Notes: a model not told the origin generated them from the letters alone. Shown: positions 33,447 to 42,463, counted from the stretch's first letter. The stretch is DNA of 64,000 bases from Clostridia bacterium (GCA_017399175.1 JAFQEE010000042.1:62001-126000), one strand, 5' to 3'. A program made the numbers and translations.

Positions 33447-33474
33447 TGTAATTATTATATTTTTATGTTAATAT
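33446..33474 (+). promoter_or_regulatory. Possible promoter of the cohesin-like protein gene
   Basis: TTGTAA (33446-33451), 17-bp spacer, TAATAT (33469-33474). It leaves only a very short leader before ATG 33491. Confidence 0.45.
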
Positions 33475-33490
33475 GTATTTGGTGATAAAT

Positions 33491-34201
33491 ATGAAAAAAT
33501 TCTTATCAATTTTAATTTCAGTAATAATTATTGTTTTGTCATTATCAATAACTTGTTTTGCAATAGATACAGTTACTCTTTCATTGCAGAATGAAACAGT
33601 ATATGCAGGTGACGAGTTTACGGTCAATCTTTTTGTAAGTGATAACTCAAAAATAAGTGGTGCTGTTATAGATATTAATTATGATAAAAGCAAATTGGAA
33701 TTTGTATCAGCAAAAGAGGGAGCAATCCTTGACACAAAAGCTAATATCAGTATCCGTAATATTAATAAAGATAACTCTTATGTAAGATTCGCTTATATGG
33801 CAACTGGTTCAAGTATTACTTCAGAAGGTATTCTGTTTTCCGTTACTTTTAAGGTTCTTGAATCTGCAAACGGTAAAACAGATTTGAAAATTACAATACC
33901 AAGTCCCGCTGACTTTGTTTCAGATAATCTTGAAAAGATACCATATACTGTTCGTAATGCTTCAATAACTATTTTAAATGACATTCCAACTGAAACAACA
34001 AGTGAAACCGAAAAAGAGAGTACTGAAACATTTACAGATTATTTTTCAGAAACAGAATCACAAACATTGAATACTACAGATACAAATAATAACGGTAAAG
34101 ATAACGACAATGATAATGTTATAACAATCGTTCTTGTATTAATTGGTCTTGCATTTATTTGCTTTGGTGTAGCTGTTGCGGTTAAAAAGAAAAGAAAATA
34201 A
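33491..34201 (+). CDS. Membrane-anchored cohesin-like surface protein
   Basis: 236 residues. Signal peptide (1-24, ending CFA), then one cohesin-type domain (about 27-165): TLSLQNETVYAGDEFTVNLF, GAVIDINYDKSKLEFVSAKE and VRFAYM...GILFSVTFKVL follow the beta-sandwich pattern. A Thr/Ser/Glu-rich spacer (166-205) leads to a membrane span (about 211-230) and KKKRK. Cohesins bind dockerins to assemble enzymes on the cell surface in cellulosome-type systems; no dockerin protein is in this window. ATG 33491 has GGTGA in front. Confidence 0.78.
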   Translation: MKKFLSILISVIIIVLSLSITCFAIDTVTLSLQNETVYAGDEFTVNLFVSDNSKISGAVIDINYDKSKLEFVSAKEGAILDTKANISIRNINKDNSYVRFAYMATGSSITSEGILFSVTFKVLESANGKTDLKITIPSPADFVSDNLEKIPYTVRNASITILNDIPTETTSETEKESTETFTDYFSETESQTLNTTDTNNNGKDNDNDNVITIVLVLIGLAFICFGVAVAVKKKRK

Positions 34202-34206
34202 AAATT

Positions 34207-34241
34207 AAACGAGGTAGTGTTTTTCTACCTCGTTTCTCTTT
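34207..34241. terminator. Bidirectional terminator after the cohesin-like gene
   Basis: Perfect AAACGAGGTAG/CTACCTCGTTT arms with a T-rich loop; T-rich downstream on both strands. Confidence 0.85.
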
Positions 34242-34246
34242 TATAT

Positions 34247-34855
34247 TTACTTTATAGGTTCAAAATCATCTGCACCGTGCTTACAAAGCGGACAAATAAA
34301 ATCTTCGGGTAACTCTTCGCCCTCATAAACATATCCGCAGATTTTACAAACATAGCCTTTTTTCTTTGGTGCTTCAGGTTTTGGTTTTATGTGGTCAAAG
34401 TAATACTGATATGTTGCAGATGGGACATCGGATAATGTTTCTGCTTCTGTAACTTCTGCAATAAACAAAATATGTGAACCACAGTCAATCATATCAAGAA
34501 CACTACATGAAATATATGCGTTTGTTCCTTCGCACACAAAGAATGTACCGTTTTCTGTTCTGTAATGGTCATTGTATCCTGCGAATTTATCAGTATCTCT
34601 ACCACTTACAAAACCGAATCGTTTAATCATATCAAATGAAACATCTTCTGCAAGTACAGATACAGTAAACTTTTTTGTTCGTTCAATCATACCACAAGTA
34701 TAATTATTTTTATTAACTGCAATGGTAATCTTTTTTGGATTGTCAGTAACCTGTGATGCAGTATTGATGATACAACCATTGTCTTCACCGTTTTCAGTTG
34801 CAGTTAATATAAACAAACCATAACTAAGCTTGAACATAGCTTCATTTTTAATCAT
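34247..34855 (-). CDS. Flavin reductase-rubredoxin fusion (high-molecular-weight rubredoxin)
   Basis: 202 residues. Residues 1-155 are an FMN-binding flavin-reductase-like domain (NEAMFKLSYGLFILTA; INTASQVTDNPKKITIAVNK). The last 40 are rubredoxin, with YVCKICGYVYEG and FICPLCKHGADDFEPI giving the four iron-binding cysteines. In clostridia such fusions pass electrons to flavodiiron proteins that remove O2 or NO. Own promoter and terminator. Confidence 0.93.
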   Translation of the reverse strand: MIKNEAMFKLSYGLFILTATENGEDNGCIINTASQVTDNPKKITIAVNKNNYTCGMIERTKKFTVSVLAEDVSFDMIKRFGFVSGRDTDKFAGYNDHYRTENGTFFVCEGTNAYISCSVLDMIDCGSHILFIAEVTEAETLSDVPSATYQYYFDHIKPKPEAPKKKGYVCKICGYVYEGEELPEDFICPLCKHGADDFEPIK

Positions 34856-34875
34856 AAAATCAACTCCTTTTTAAA

Positions 34876-34904
34876 ATTATAACACATTCAAAATTAAATG
34901 TACA
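34876..34904 (-). promoter_or_regulatory. Promoter of the flavin reductase-rubredoxin gene
   Basis: Minus strand: TGTACA (34904-34899), 17-bp spacer, perfect TATAAT (34881-34876). Confidence 0.6.
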
Positions 34905-34942
34905 ATGTTATTTATTTAACATTCGACAAATTATCAAATTAA

Positions 34943-35011
34943 TTGACAAAAGTGTTAAAATATGTTATCTTTTTTATGTATTTATAGTATACTGCGTTCT
35001 TTAAGCAGTAT
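34943..35011 (+). promoter_or_regulatory. nhaC promoter and leader hairpin
   Basis: Perfect TTGACA (34943-34948), 17-bp spacer and TATCTT (34966-34971). The leader then holds ATACTGC/GCAGTAT (34989-34995, 35005-35011) with a 9-nt loop, shortly before AAGGAGA. Confidence 0.65.
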
Positions 35012-35031
35012 GCAAAAAGGAGATGTAAAAA

Positions 35032-36816
35032 ATGAAAAAAAGGTTCAGTTTAAAAACCTTGGTTGCTTTAGCGATTTCAGTTTTACTCATTGCTGGTATG
35101 GCTGTTTTTGCTTTTGCAAGTGATGGTGAAACTGCAACAGCAAAAATGGTGGATTGTGGCACATGTGGTGGCACAGGATTTTCTTCATATTGTGAATCTT
35201 GTGAAAACACAAATGTTTATTGTGAAGATTGTGTAAAAGGCGATACAATATGTGCTGATTGTTCAGGTACCGGTTCTGTTGAAGCACCAACAAGATTTTA
35301 TTCAAGTCCGTGGGCTTTGCTTCCACCTGTAATTGCTATCGCTCTTGCGCTTATCACAAAAGAAGTATATTCTTCACTCTTTGTTGGTATTGTTGTTGGT
35401 GGGTTGCTTTATGCAGAAGGTAACTTTGAAGGTACAGTAACTCATGTATTCAGCGATGGTTTTGTTGCTAATATTGCTGACTCATACAATATGGGTATTA
35501 TCATATTCCTTATTGTTCTTGGCTCAATGGTTGCAATGATGAACAAAGCAGGTGGTTCTGCTGCATTTGGTCGTTGGGCAAAGACACATATCAAATCAAG
35601 AGTTGGCGCACAGCTTGCAACAGTTCTCTTTGGTTGTATGATTTTTATTGATGACTATTTCAACTGCCTTACAGTTGGTTCTGTGATGAGACCTGTTACT
35701 GACAGTCATAAGGTATCTCGTGCAAAGCTTGCTTATCTTATTGATGCTACAGCAGCTCCAATTTGTATTATTGCTCCTGTTTCTTCATGGGCAGCAGCAG
35801 TTGCAGGCTTCGTTGCTGAAGAAGAAGTAAGCGGTTTCCAGCTTTTCCTTAACGCTATTCCATATAACTTCTATGCACTTCTTACAATCGTAATGATGAT
35901 TACAATTACAGTAATGAAGTTTGATTACGGTAAGATGAGAATTCACGAACAGAACGCGTTGAATGGCGACTTGTTTACAAGTGATGCTGAATCATTCAAG
36001 GATTCTGCAGATACAGAAAATGCTAATCCAAAGGGTAAGGTTATTGACCTTATTATTCCTGTTGTTCTTCTTATTATTGCTTGCGTAATCGGTCTTATTT
36101 ACTCAGGCGGATTCTTTGATGCAACAAGTGGTGCATACCATAATGTTGTTGAAGCATTCTCAGGCGCTGATGCATCTGTTGGTCTTCTTTACGGTTCATT
36201 CATCACTCTTATCGTTTCAGTTGCATACTTTATGATTCGTCGTGTTGTTTCATTCAAAGACTGTATGGCTTCAATTCCTGAAGGCTTCAAGGCAATGGTT
36301 CCTGCTATTATGATTCTTGCATGTGCATGGACTCTTAAAGCTATGACAGACAGCCTTGGCGCAAAGGAATTTATTGCAGGTATCGTTGAATCAACAGCAG
36401 GTACATTTGCAAACTTCCTTCCTGCAGTAATCTTCCTTATTGCAGTTGGTCTTTCATTTGCAACAGGTACATCATGGGGCACATTCGGTATTCTTATTCC
36501 TCTTGTTCTCAGCGTATTCCCATACAGCAGCGGTCCAATTTCAATTATTGCAATTTCTGCTTGTATGGCAGGTGCTGTTTGCGGTGACCATTGTTCACCA
36601 ATTTCTGATACAACAATTATGGCAAGTGCAGGTAGCCAGAGTAACCACATTAACCATGTTTCAACTCAGTTACCATATGCACTTACAGTTGCAGGTGTTT
36701 CATTTGTAACTTATATTATTGCAGGTTTTGTACAGAAGGCATATATTGCACTTCCAATCGGTATTATCCTTATGCTTGGTACTCTCTTTATTATCAAAGC
36801 AGCATCAAAGAAATAG
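35032..36816 (+). CDS. nhaC: NhaC-family Na+/H+ antiporter with an N-terminal four-CxxC domain
   Basis: 594 residues. Residues about 7-30 look like a signal peptide or first span (ending FAFAS). Then come four CxxC pairs (Cys42/45, 54/57, 64/67, 74/77), the first and last being DnaJ-like CxxCxGTG. The rest (about 90-594) is an NhaC-type antiporter with many spans, IFIDDYFNCLTVGSV, WAAAVAGF and the late CGDHCSPISDTTIMASAG. The zinc-ribbon-like domain would sit outside the cell, which is unexpected for a metal-binding thiol domain. Na+/H+ exchange, or another organic cargo as in some NhaC relatives, is possible. Confidence 0.87.
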   Translation: MKKRFSLKTLVALAISVLLIAGMAVFAFASDGETATAKMVDCGTCGGTGFSSYCESCENTNVYCEDCVKGDTICADCSGTGSVEAPTRFYSSPWALLPPVIAIALALITKEVYSSLFVGIVVGGLLYAEGNFEGTVTHVFSDGFVANIADSYNMGIIIFLIVLGSMVAMMNKAGGSAAFGRWAKTHIKSRVGAQLATVLFGCMIFIDDYFNCLTVGSVMRPVTDSHKVSRAKLAYLIDATAAPICIIAPVSSWAAAVAGFVAEEEVSGFQLFLNAIPYNFYALLTIVMMITITVMKFDYGKMRIHEQNALNGDLFTSDAESFKDSADTENANPKGKVIDLIIPVVLLIIACVIGLIYSGGFFDATSGAYHNVVEAFSGADASVGLLYGSFITLIVSVAYFMIRRVVSFKDCMASIPEGFKAMVPAIMILACAWTLKAMTDSLGAKEFIAGIVESTAGTFANFLPAVIFLIAVGLSFATGTSWGTFGILIPLVLSVFPYSSGPISIIAISACMAGAVCGDHCSPISDTTIMASAGSQSNHINHVSTQLPYALTVAGVSFVTYIIAGFVQKAYIALPIGIILMLGTLFIIKAASKK

Positions 36817-36841
36817 GCATAATTGAAAAAATATAAACTTA

Positions 36842-36878
36842 AATCCCCTTATTCAATCGGATAGGGGGATTATTTGTT
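36842..36878 (+). terminator. Terminator after nhaC
   Basis: AATCCCCTTAT/ATAGGGGGATT with one G-T pair, then ATTTGTTG. Confidence 0.7.
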
Positions 36879-36973
36879 GCTATATAGCCCTATATTGCCT
36901 TTTAATATAAAGTTAGCAATCCTACATCATAAAACATCGAAATCGATTTACAGACGATTTATGGGCATAAAAC

Positions 36974-36998
36974 AAGGCTACCGATAACCGGTAGCCTT
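36974..36998 (-). terminator. Terminator of the liv operon
   Basis: AAGGCTACCG/CGGTAGCCTT arms, followed on the minus strand by GTTTTATG. Lies just after the cytidylate-kinase-like gene. Confidence 0.8.
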
Positions 36999-37002
36999 AA
37001 AA

Positions 37003-37632
37003 TTATTTTTTTACATTCTTTAAAACTTCGATATACGCTTTGATTGCATCAACACATCCGTCAAAACCTAACTCTGCACTATTAAGACAAAGGTCATAGT
37101 TTCTTGCATTGTCCCAATCACGGCAAGTATAGTAATGATAAAATTCACTACGGTGTTTGTCAATTTTGCGAATTTTCTTGTCTGCTTCTTTTTCACTCAT
37201 AGCAAACATATCACTAATCGTGTTAACGCAAACATCGTGAGGTGCCCATATAAATACCTTAATTACATTTTCATAATCTTTTAAGATGAAGTCAGCACAT
37301 CTGCCAACAATAATACAAGATTCTTTTTCAGCAAGTGATTTAATAATCTTTGCCTGATAGTTAAAAAGATTTTCCTTTGATGTGAATTTACTGTCCTCAG
37401 GTGGTATAAGATTACCACTATATTTTTTAGTAGATGAATTAAATAATCCAATATTAATTTCTTCATCATGTTTCTGGAAAAGATTTAAATTTATACCACT
37501 GTCGTCAGAAGCCATATAAAGAATTTCGCGGTCATAGAAGGGGATATTTAATTCTTCAGAAAGCATTTTACCGATTGTTTTACCACCACTACCATATCCG
37601 CGAGCGATAGTTATAACGATTTTTTTATCCAT
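37003..37632 (-). CDS. Cytidylate-kinase-like family protein
   Basis: 209 residues, P-loop kinase of the CMP-kinase-like (AAA_26) group. ITIARGYGSGGKTIGKMLSE is the phosphate loop, IPFYDREILYMA the NMP side, IIVGRCADF and ADKKIRKIDKHRSEFYHYYT the LID-type Arg/Lys region. The group is separate from the housekeeping Cmk and its substrate is unknown. Its place 21 bp after livF makes it the last gene of the branched-chain amino-acid operon, an unusual association. Confidence 0.87.
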   Translation of the reverse strand: MDKKIVITIARGYGSGGKTIGKMLSEELNIPFYDREILYMASDDSGINLNLFQKHDEEINIGLFNSSTKKYSGNLIPPEDSKFTSKENLFNYQAKIIKSLAEKESCIIVGRCADFILKDYENVIKVFIWAPHDVCVNTISDMFAMSEKEADKKIRKIDKHRSEFYHYYTCRDWDNARNYDLCLNSAELGFDGCVDAIKAYIEVLKNVKK

Positions 37633-37653
37633 AATTTGACCACCTTTCAGCGA

Positions 37654-38367
37654 TTATTCACTAAGATACGCTTTTTTAACAGATTCGTCATTCATAAGGT
37701 CCTTTGCATCACCTGAAAGAACAATTGAACCTGTTTCAAGAACATAAGCTCTGTCAGCAATAGAGAGTGCTTTTTTAGCATTCTGTTCAACGAGAAGAAC
37801 AGTTGTACCATTTTCGTTAATTGCTTTAATAATTTCAAAAATTTCAGAAACAAGAAGGGGAGAAAGACCCATTGATGGTTCGTCCATTAATATAAAATCG
37901 GGTTTTGACATTAAGGCACGACCCATAGCAAGCATCTGCTGTTCACCACCGGAAAGTGTACCTGCAATCTGATTTTTTCTTTCTTTAAGACGGGGAAATC
38001 TTTCATAAACATATTTCAATGTTTCTTCAATTTCGTTTTTGTCCTTACGAGTAAATGCACCAAGCTTAATATTATCAATAACAGAAAGTTGTTGAAAAAT
38101 TCTTCTTCCTTCAGGAACATGTGCCATACCCATTGTGACAATTTTGTGAGCAGGAGTTTTTGTTATATCGTTATCATTGTAAACAATTTTGCCTGTTTTA
38201 GGTTTTAAAAGACCTGAGACTGTGTGAAGAATAGTTGTTTTACCCGCACCGTTTGCACCGATAAGAGCAACAATTTCACCTTTATTAACTTCAAAAGAAA
38301 CACCTTTTAAAGCTTTAATCATACCATAATATACTTCGATATTATCGACTTTTAAAAGTGGTGCCAT
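37654..38367 (-). CDS. livF: Branched-chain amino-acid ABC ATPase
   Basis: 237 residues. Walker A GANGAGKTT, Q-loop, VPEGRRIFQQLSVIDN (the LivF hallmark), LSGGEQQMLAMGRALMSKPD signature and FILMDEPSMGLSP. Forms a heterodimer with LivG. Confidence 0.95.
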   Translation of the reverse strand: MAPLLKVDNIEVYYGMIKALKGVSFEVNKGEIVALIGANGAGKTTILHTVSGLLKPKTGKIVYNDNDITKTPAHKIVTMGMAHVPEGRRIFQQLSVIDNIKLGAFTRKDKNEIEETLKYVYERFPRLKERKNQIAGTLSGGEQQMLAMGRALMSKPDFILMDEPSMGLSPLLVSEIFEIIKAINENGTTVLLVEQNAKKALSIADRAYVLETGSIVLSGDAKDLMNDESVKKAYLSE

Positions 38368-38379
38368 ACCTATTCCTCC

Positions 38380-39150
38380 TTAATCACCTAAATATGCCTT
38401 GATTACTTCCGGGTTATTAAGAACATCACTTGTTTTACCCTGTGCTAATTCTTGTCCAAAATTAAGAACAGTAACTTCTTCACAGATACCACTTACAAGT
38501 TTCATATCGTGCTCAATAAGAAGTATTGTCATATCAAATTCATCACGAACAAAGCGGATTGTATCCATAAGTTCCTGTGTTTCACTCGGGTTCATACCTG
38601 CAGCAGGTTCGTCAAGAAGCAAGAGCTTTGGATTAGTAGCCAATGCACGTGCAATTTCAAGTTTTCTCTGTTTACCGTACGGAAGATTACAGGCAAGATT
38701 ATTTCTTTCTTCTTCAAGGTTGAAAATGCGAAGAATTTCTTTTGCCTTTTCACGCATTTCTTTCTCAGATGAAAAATGTTTTGGTAATCTGAACATACTT
38801 GTAAAAGGGTCGCATCTGAATTCAGGTTGATTATGAAGACCAACCATTACATTACGGATAACACTCATGTTGTTAAAAAGACGAATATTTTGGAATGTAC
38901 GTGCAATACCCTTATGATTTATTACTTCTTCTTTTTTTCCTTTAAGCTCTTCTCCATCAAGAAGAAATGTACCTGTTGTTGGTTTGTAAACACCTGTAAT
39001 AATGTTAAAAACAGTTGTTTTACCTGCACCGTTTGGACCTACAAGTCCATAAAGTTCTTTTTTCTTAATTTTAAGATTTAATTCCTGAACTGCTTTAAGA
39101 CCACCGAAGGATATTCCGAGATTTTTTGTTTCAAGCATATATTCTGCCAT
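38380..39150 (-). CDS. livG: Branched-chain amino-acid ABC ATPase
   Basis: 256 residues. Walker A GPNGAGKTT, ARTFQNIRLFNNMSVIRNVM (LivG-type), a longer helical insert (PEFRCDPFTSMFRLPKHFSS), signature-like LPYGKQRKLEIARALATNPK and LLLDEPAAGMNPSE. The non-canonical signature (YGKQR for SGGQ) is normal in LivG. Partner of LivF. Confidence 0.95.
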   Translation of the reverse strand: MAEYMLETKNLGISFGGLKAVQELNLKIKKKELYGLVGPNGAGKTTVFNIITGVYKPTTGTFLLDGEELKGKKEEVINHKGIARTFQNIRLFNNMSVIRNVMVGLHNQPEFRCDPFTSMFRLPKHFSSEKEMREKAKEILRIFNLEEERNNLACNLPYGKQRKLEIARALATNPKLLLLDEPAAGMNPSETQELMDTIRFVRDEFDMTILLIEHDMKLVSGICEEVTVLNFGQELAQGKTSDVLNNPEVIKAYLGD

Positions 39151-39151
39151 A

Positions 39152-40273
39152 TCAGTTATCCTCCTTTGAATTTGAATAGGAATTTACATCGTCATCATTT
39201 GGTAAATCGTACGATAACATTTCATCCATTTTGATTTTTGTATCAATTCTGTTCCATTCTGCTTCGTCATCTTTTTCTTTTGATTTTTTTCTATTTCCTT
39301 TTAAAGAAAGCTTATTTTTTAAATTATTGAATGCAGGAGCATTATTGAAAAGAATAGCAAAAATAAGAATTATTGCATAGACTACAAGTTTTACAGAAGC
39401 CAAAGGACCTGAAAGTTCATTCTGAAGAAGAATATTTAAATAGGTAATGATTGTTGCAGCAATAATTGAACCATTAATGCTACCCATGCCACCGAGTACA
39501 ACCATAACAAGAATTTCTATTGAATAGTTATAAGAGAAAGATTCCTGTTTTACCTGACCAATGCATTGTGCGTAAATAACACCAGCAACACCTGCAAAGA
39601 AAGCAGCAATAATAAATATAAATAATTTGTAGAAAGTAACATTGATACCCATTGATTTTGCTGCAATCTCATTATCTCTGATTGCAGTAACAGCTCGTCC
39701 GTGTTTGCTTCTTATAAGATTCTGGCAAAGGATAAGCACAACAATTACGGTAATGAGTGTAATAATGAAAAATTCTTTTTCAGGATAAATTTTTGTTTCA
39801 AGGCCCTGTGACGCACCAAAGAATTTAATGTTTTTAAATATATTTCTTACAATTTCACCAAACGCAAGTGTAGCAATTGCAAGGTAGTCACCCTTGAGTC
39901 TAAGTGCAGGAATTCCAATTACAAGACCAAAAAAAGCAGAGATTAATCCGCCTATCATAATTGAAATTACATAAACAAGAAGGGGACTATCAATAAATCC
40001 GGAGAATACATTAACAAAGTATCCACCAAGATATGCACCAACACACATAAATCCTGCGTGACCAAGACTCAATTCACCTAAAAATCCAACAACAAGATTA
40101 AGAGAAACCGCTAAAATAATGCTAAATGAAATTCTTACTAAAGTGCTTCTGTCTAAACGACCAAGTTCACCAATAGAATTCATTATGAATGTTATAACAA
40201 GAACAACACCGATTAAGATGTAATTAAGATGGTTTTTAATTTTAAAGTTTGATTTAATTTTACTTTTAGCCAT
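39152..40273 (-). CDS. livM: Branched-chain amino-acid ABC permease
   Basis: 373 residues, about ten spans. GELSLGHAGFMCVGAYLGGY and the EAA-type loop HGRAVTAIRDNEIAAKSMGI match LivM. The last ~40 residues are hydrophilic and acidic (KEKDDEAEWNRIDTKIKMDE), longer than usual, and would lie in the cytoplasm. One bp before livG. Confidence 0.95.
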   Translation of the reverse strand: MAKSKIKSNFKIKNHLNYILIGVVLVITFIMNSIGELGRLDRSTLVRISFSIILAVSLNLVVGFLGELSLGHAGFMCVGAYLGGYFVNVFSGFIDSPLLVYVISIMIGGLISAFFGLVIGIPALRLKGDYLAIATLAFGEIVRNIFKNIKFFGASQGLETKIYPEKEFFIITLITVIVVLILCQNLIRSKHGRAVTAIRDNEIAAKSMGINVTFYKLFIFIIAAFFAGVAGVIYAQCIGQVKQESFSYNYSIEILVMVVLGGMGSINGSIIAATIITYLNILLQNELSGPLASVKLVVYAIILIFAILFNNAPAFNNLKNKLSLKGNRKKSKEKDDEAEWNRIDTKIKMDEMLSYDLPNDDDVNSYSNSKEDN

Positions 40274-40279
40274 AATATA

Positions 40280-41146
40280 TTACACCTTCTCTCTGATTTT
40301 TTTACCAAGAATACCTGTTGGTTTAACAAGAAGAATTAAGATAAGTAAACCAAATTCAATTGAAGTGGTGTATGGAGCAATTACATCAATGCTAAGGCAA
40401 ATGTTTTCAACAAGACCAAGAAGGATTCCTCCGACCATAGCACCTGGAATTGAACCGATTCCACCGATAACAGCAGCCGCAAATGCCTTGATACCGGGAA
40501 GAGCCCCGAAAGATGGACTTACCGGTATTTTAATAAGATAGAATAAACTTGCAAATGCTGCAAGTGCAGAACCAATTGCAAAAGTAATCATAATAATCTT
40601 ATTAACATTAACACCCATAAGTTGAGCAGCGCCCTTGTCTTCAGAAACAGCAAGCATAGCTCGTCCTGTTTTTGTTTTTTTGATGAATAATGTTAAAACA
40701 ATCATAATTATAGCACTTAAAACAAGTGTAACAATAGTACTAATGTTAAGTATTATTCCATCTGCAATCTCAACTGAACCTAATTTGTTAAGAATTATAA
40801 CAGATTTTGGTTCTGTGCCAAAAATTAACTGTGCTAAACCCTGAAGCAAGTTACTTACACCAATAGCAGTAATAAGTACAGCAAGGGGAGAGGCAGTTCT
40901 TAAAGGTTTATATGCCAACTTTTCAATTACAATTCCAAGAACAACACATAAAATGATTGATACTATAAATGCAATAACCGGATTTCCTGTTATTGAAAAA
41001 ACAGTGAATATGGCATATGCACCAACCATAATTACATCGCCGTGTGCAAAGTTTAACATTTTTGCAATACCATAAACCATAGTATAGCCTAAAGCAATAA
41101 GTGCATAAATTGCACCAAGGCTCAAGCCGTCTAATAATGTTACCAT
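40280..41146 (-). CDS. livH: Branched-chain amino-acid ABC permease
   Basis: 288 residues, about eight spans. LSLGAIYALIALGYTMVYGI and MLNFAHGDVIMVGAYA open the protein, and GRAMLAVSEDKGAAQLMGVN is the coupling loop. Pairs with LivM. Separated from livK by 149 bp with two hairpins. Confidence 0.95.
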   Translation of the reverse strand: MVTLLDGLSLGAIYALIALGYTMVYGIAKMLNFAHGDVIMVGAYAIFTVFSITGNPVIAFIVSIILCVVLGIVIEKLAYKPLRTASPLAVLITAIGVSNLLQGLAQLIFGTEPKSVIILNKLGSVEIADGIILNISTIVTLVLSAIIMIVLTLFIKKTKTGRAMLAVSEDKGAAQLMGVNVNKIIMITFAIGSALAAFASLFYLIKIPVSPSFGALPGIKAFAAAVIGGIGSIPGAMVGGILLGLVENICLSIDVIAPYTTSIEFGLLILILLVKPTGILGKKIREKV

Positions 41147-41190
41147 AAATTAATACTCCTTAATATTCGATTTATAATTTTGGCTTACAC

Positions 41191-41267
41191 CGAAAAAAAG
41201 AAAAGGCTTTTCTTTTTTTCGCTATAAGTCAAACCATACGGTCTCAGGTTAACTGAAACCGTATGGT
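41191..41267 (-). promoter_or_regulatory. Two intercistronic hairpins between livK and livH
   Basis: First (nearest livK): ACCATACGGT/ACCGTATGGT with TCAG/CTGA inside, 41233-41267. Second: a long A/T-rich stem CGAAAAAAAGAAAA.../...TTTTCTTTTTTTCG, 41191-41222. Placed where binding-protein operons often carry stabilising or attenuating stems so that more LivK than permease is made. Confidence 0.65.
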
Positions 41268-41295
41268 ATAAACTAAATGCTGTTAAATTAGATGA

Positions 41296-42417
41296 TTATT
41301 TATTAATTTCAACAATAACCGGAACTTTTGTACAAGCACCTGAAGCATCCCACTTCATTTCGCCTGTTGTACCAGCATATGTGAAATCATCAGCAGTGAT
41401 TTCTTTAACAACAAGGTCACAAAGGTCACTTGCAGAGATATTTACATCGTTTACATTTGCTGCTTTCATAGCTTCAAAGATTACATAAACTGCATCATAA
41501 CCGTCAGCTGCGAACTGGTCAGGTTTTGAACCGTATTTTGTTTCGTAATTCTTAACAAAGTTAGCAGTTTTTTCATCTGTGCTGTTAACGTCAAAAGGAG
41601 TGATGTAGCTGATTTTGTTTGTTACTGTTTCATCAATCTGTGCTGCAACACCGTCAAGTCCGTCACAACCGAAAAGAACGATATCTTTAAGTCCCTTGTC
41701 AACACAAGCTCTTGCAACAAGACCTGCTTCTGTATAGTAGATAGGAAGGAAGATTACATCGCAATCTTTAAGTGCTTCAACAGATGCTGAGAAGTCAGTC
41801 TTTGTTTCTGCATCAAATGTACGAACTTCATATTCTTTGTTGAGATTCTTCATTTCGCCTTCAAATGCAGCATAAATACCTGAAGAATATGTATCACTTG
41901 TGTCATAGATACAACCGATTTTTTCATAATCTTTTGTAAGTTTCTGTGCTGCGAGAATACCCTGGTCAGGGTCACCAAAGCAAACACGGAATGCGTTTGG
42001 TCTGTCAGTAATAACACTTTCCTGTGATGCAGATGGAGTGATAAAGAAAAGATTGTCTTCAAAAGCTCTCTTTGCAAATGCTTCGCAAGAACCTGATGTA
42101 ACACTACCAAGTGAAATCTGCATACCGTCATCCATAAGTGCATCGTAACCAGTTGCTGCATCAACGTCAGAAGCCTTATCATCTTTCATTTCAAACTTGA
42201 AAGGAACACCGTTAAGACCACCAGCAGCATTGATTTCTTCAACTGCAAGCATTGCACCATTGTTTACTGAGTTACCATATGACTGGTTAGGACCTGTAAG
42301 AGGACCTGTTCCACCAATAAAGTAAGCAGCCTCTTCTTTATTGCTGCAAGCTGCAAAGCAAGTAGCAATAAGTGTTAATGCAACGAGCACAGCAATAACT
42401 TTTTTTAAGTTTTTCAT
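41296..42417 (-). CDS. livK: Branched-chain amino-acid-binding lipoprotein
   Basis: 373 residues. Signal with lipobox CFAAC (Cys23), then the type I periplasmic-binding fold: YFIGGTGPLTGPNQSYGNSV, AVEEINAAGGLNGVPFKFEM and the DPDQGILAAQ hinge. ATG 42417 with GGAGG upstream is chosen; an in-frame codon 30 nt further up precedes the ribosome site. First gene of livKHMGF. Confidence 0.94.
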   Translation of the reverse strand: MKNLKKVIAVLVALTLIATCFAACSNKEEAAYFIGGTGPLTGPNQSYGNSVNNGAMLAVEEINAAGGLNGVPFKFEMKDDKASDVDAATGYDALMDDGMQISLGSVTSGSCEAFAKRAFEDNLFFITPSASQESVITDRPNAFRVCFGDPDQGILAAQKLTKDYEKIGCIYDTSDTYSSGIYAAFEGEMKNLNKEYEVRTFDAETKTDFSASVEALKDCDVIFLPIYYTEAGLVARACVDKGLKDIVLFGCDGLDGVAAQIDETVTNKISYITPFDVNSTDEKTANFVKNYETKYGSKPDQFAADGYDAVYVIFEAMKAANVNDVNISASDLCDLVVKEITADDFTYAGTTGEMKWDASGACTKVPVIVEINK

Positions 42418-42440
42418 AAGAAATTCCTCCTTAAAATTTT

Positions 42441-42463
42441 TACACAATTTACATAATTGTGTA
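42441..42463 (-). promoter_or_regulatory. Inverted repeat in the livK leader
   Basis: Perfect 9-bp arms TACACAATT/AATTGTGTA with a 5-nt spacer, between the promoter and the ribosome site; operator or leader stem. Confidence 0.55.

Noticed and set aside
36189..36650. 153-residue minus-strand reading frame
   Set aside because: Antisense shadow of nhaC.
36879..36973. Small RNA or gene between nhaC and the liv terminator
   Set aside because: Only weak self-complementary AT-rich stretches; no promoter or ribosome site seen.
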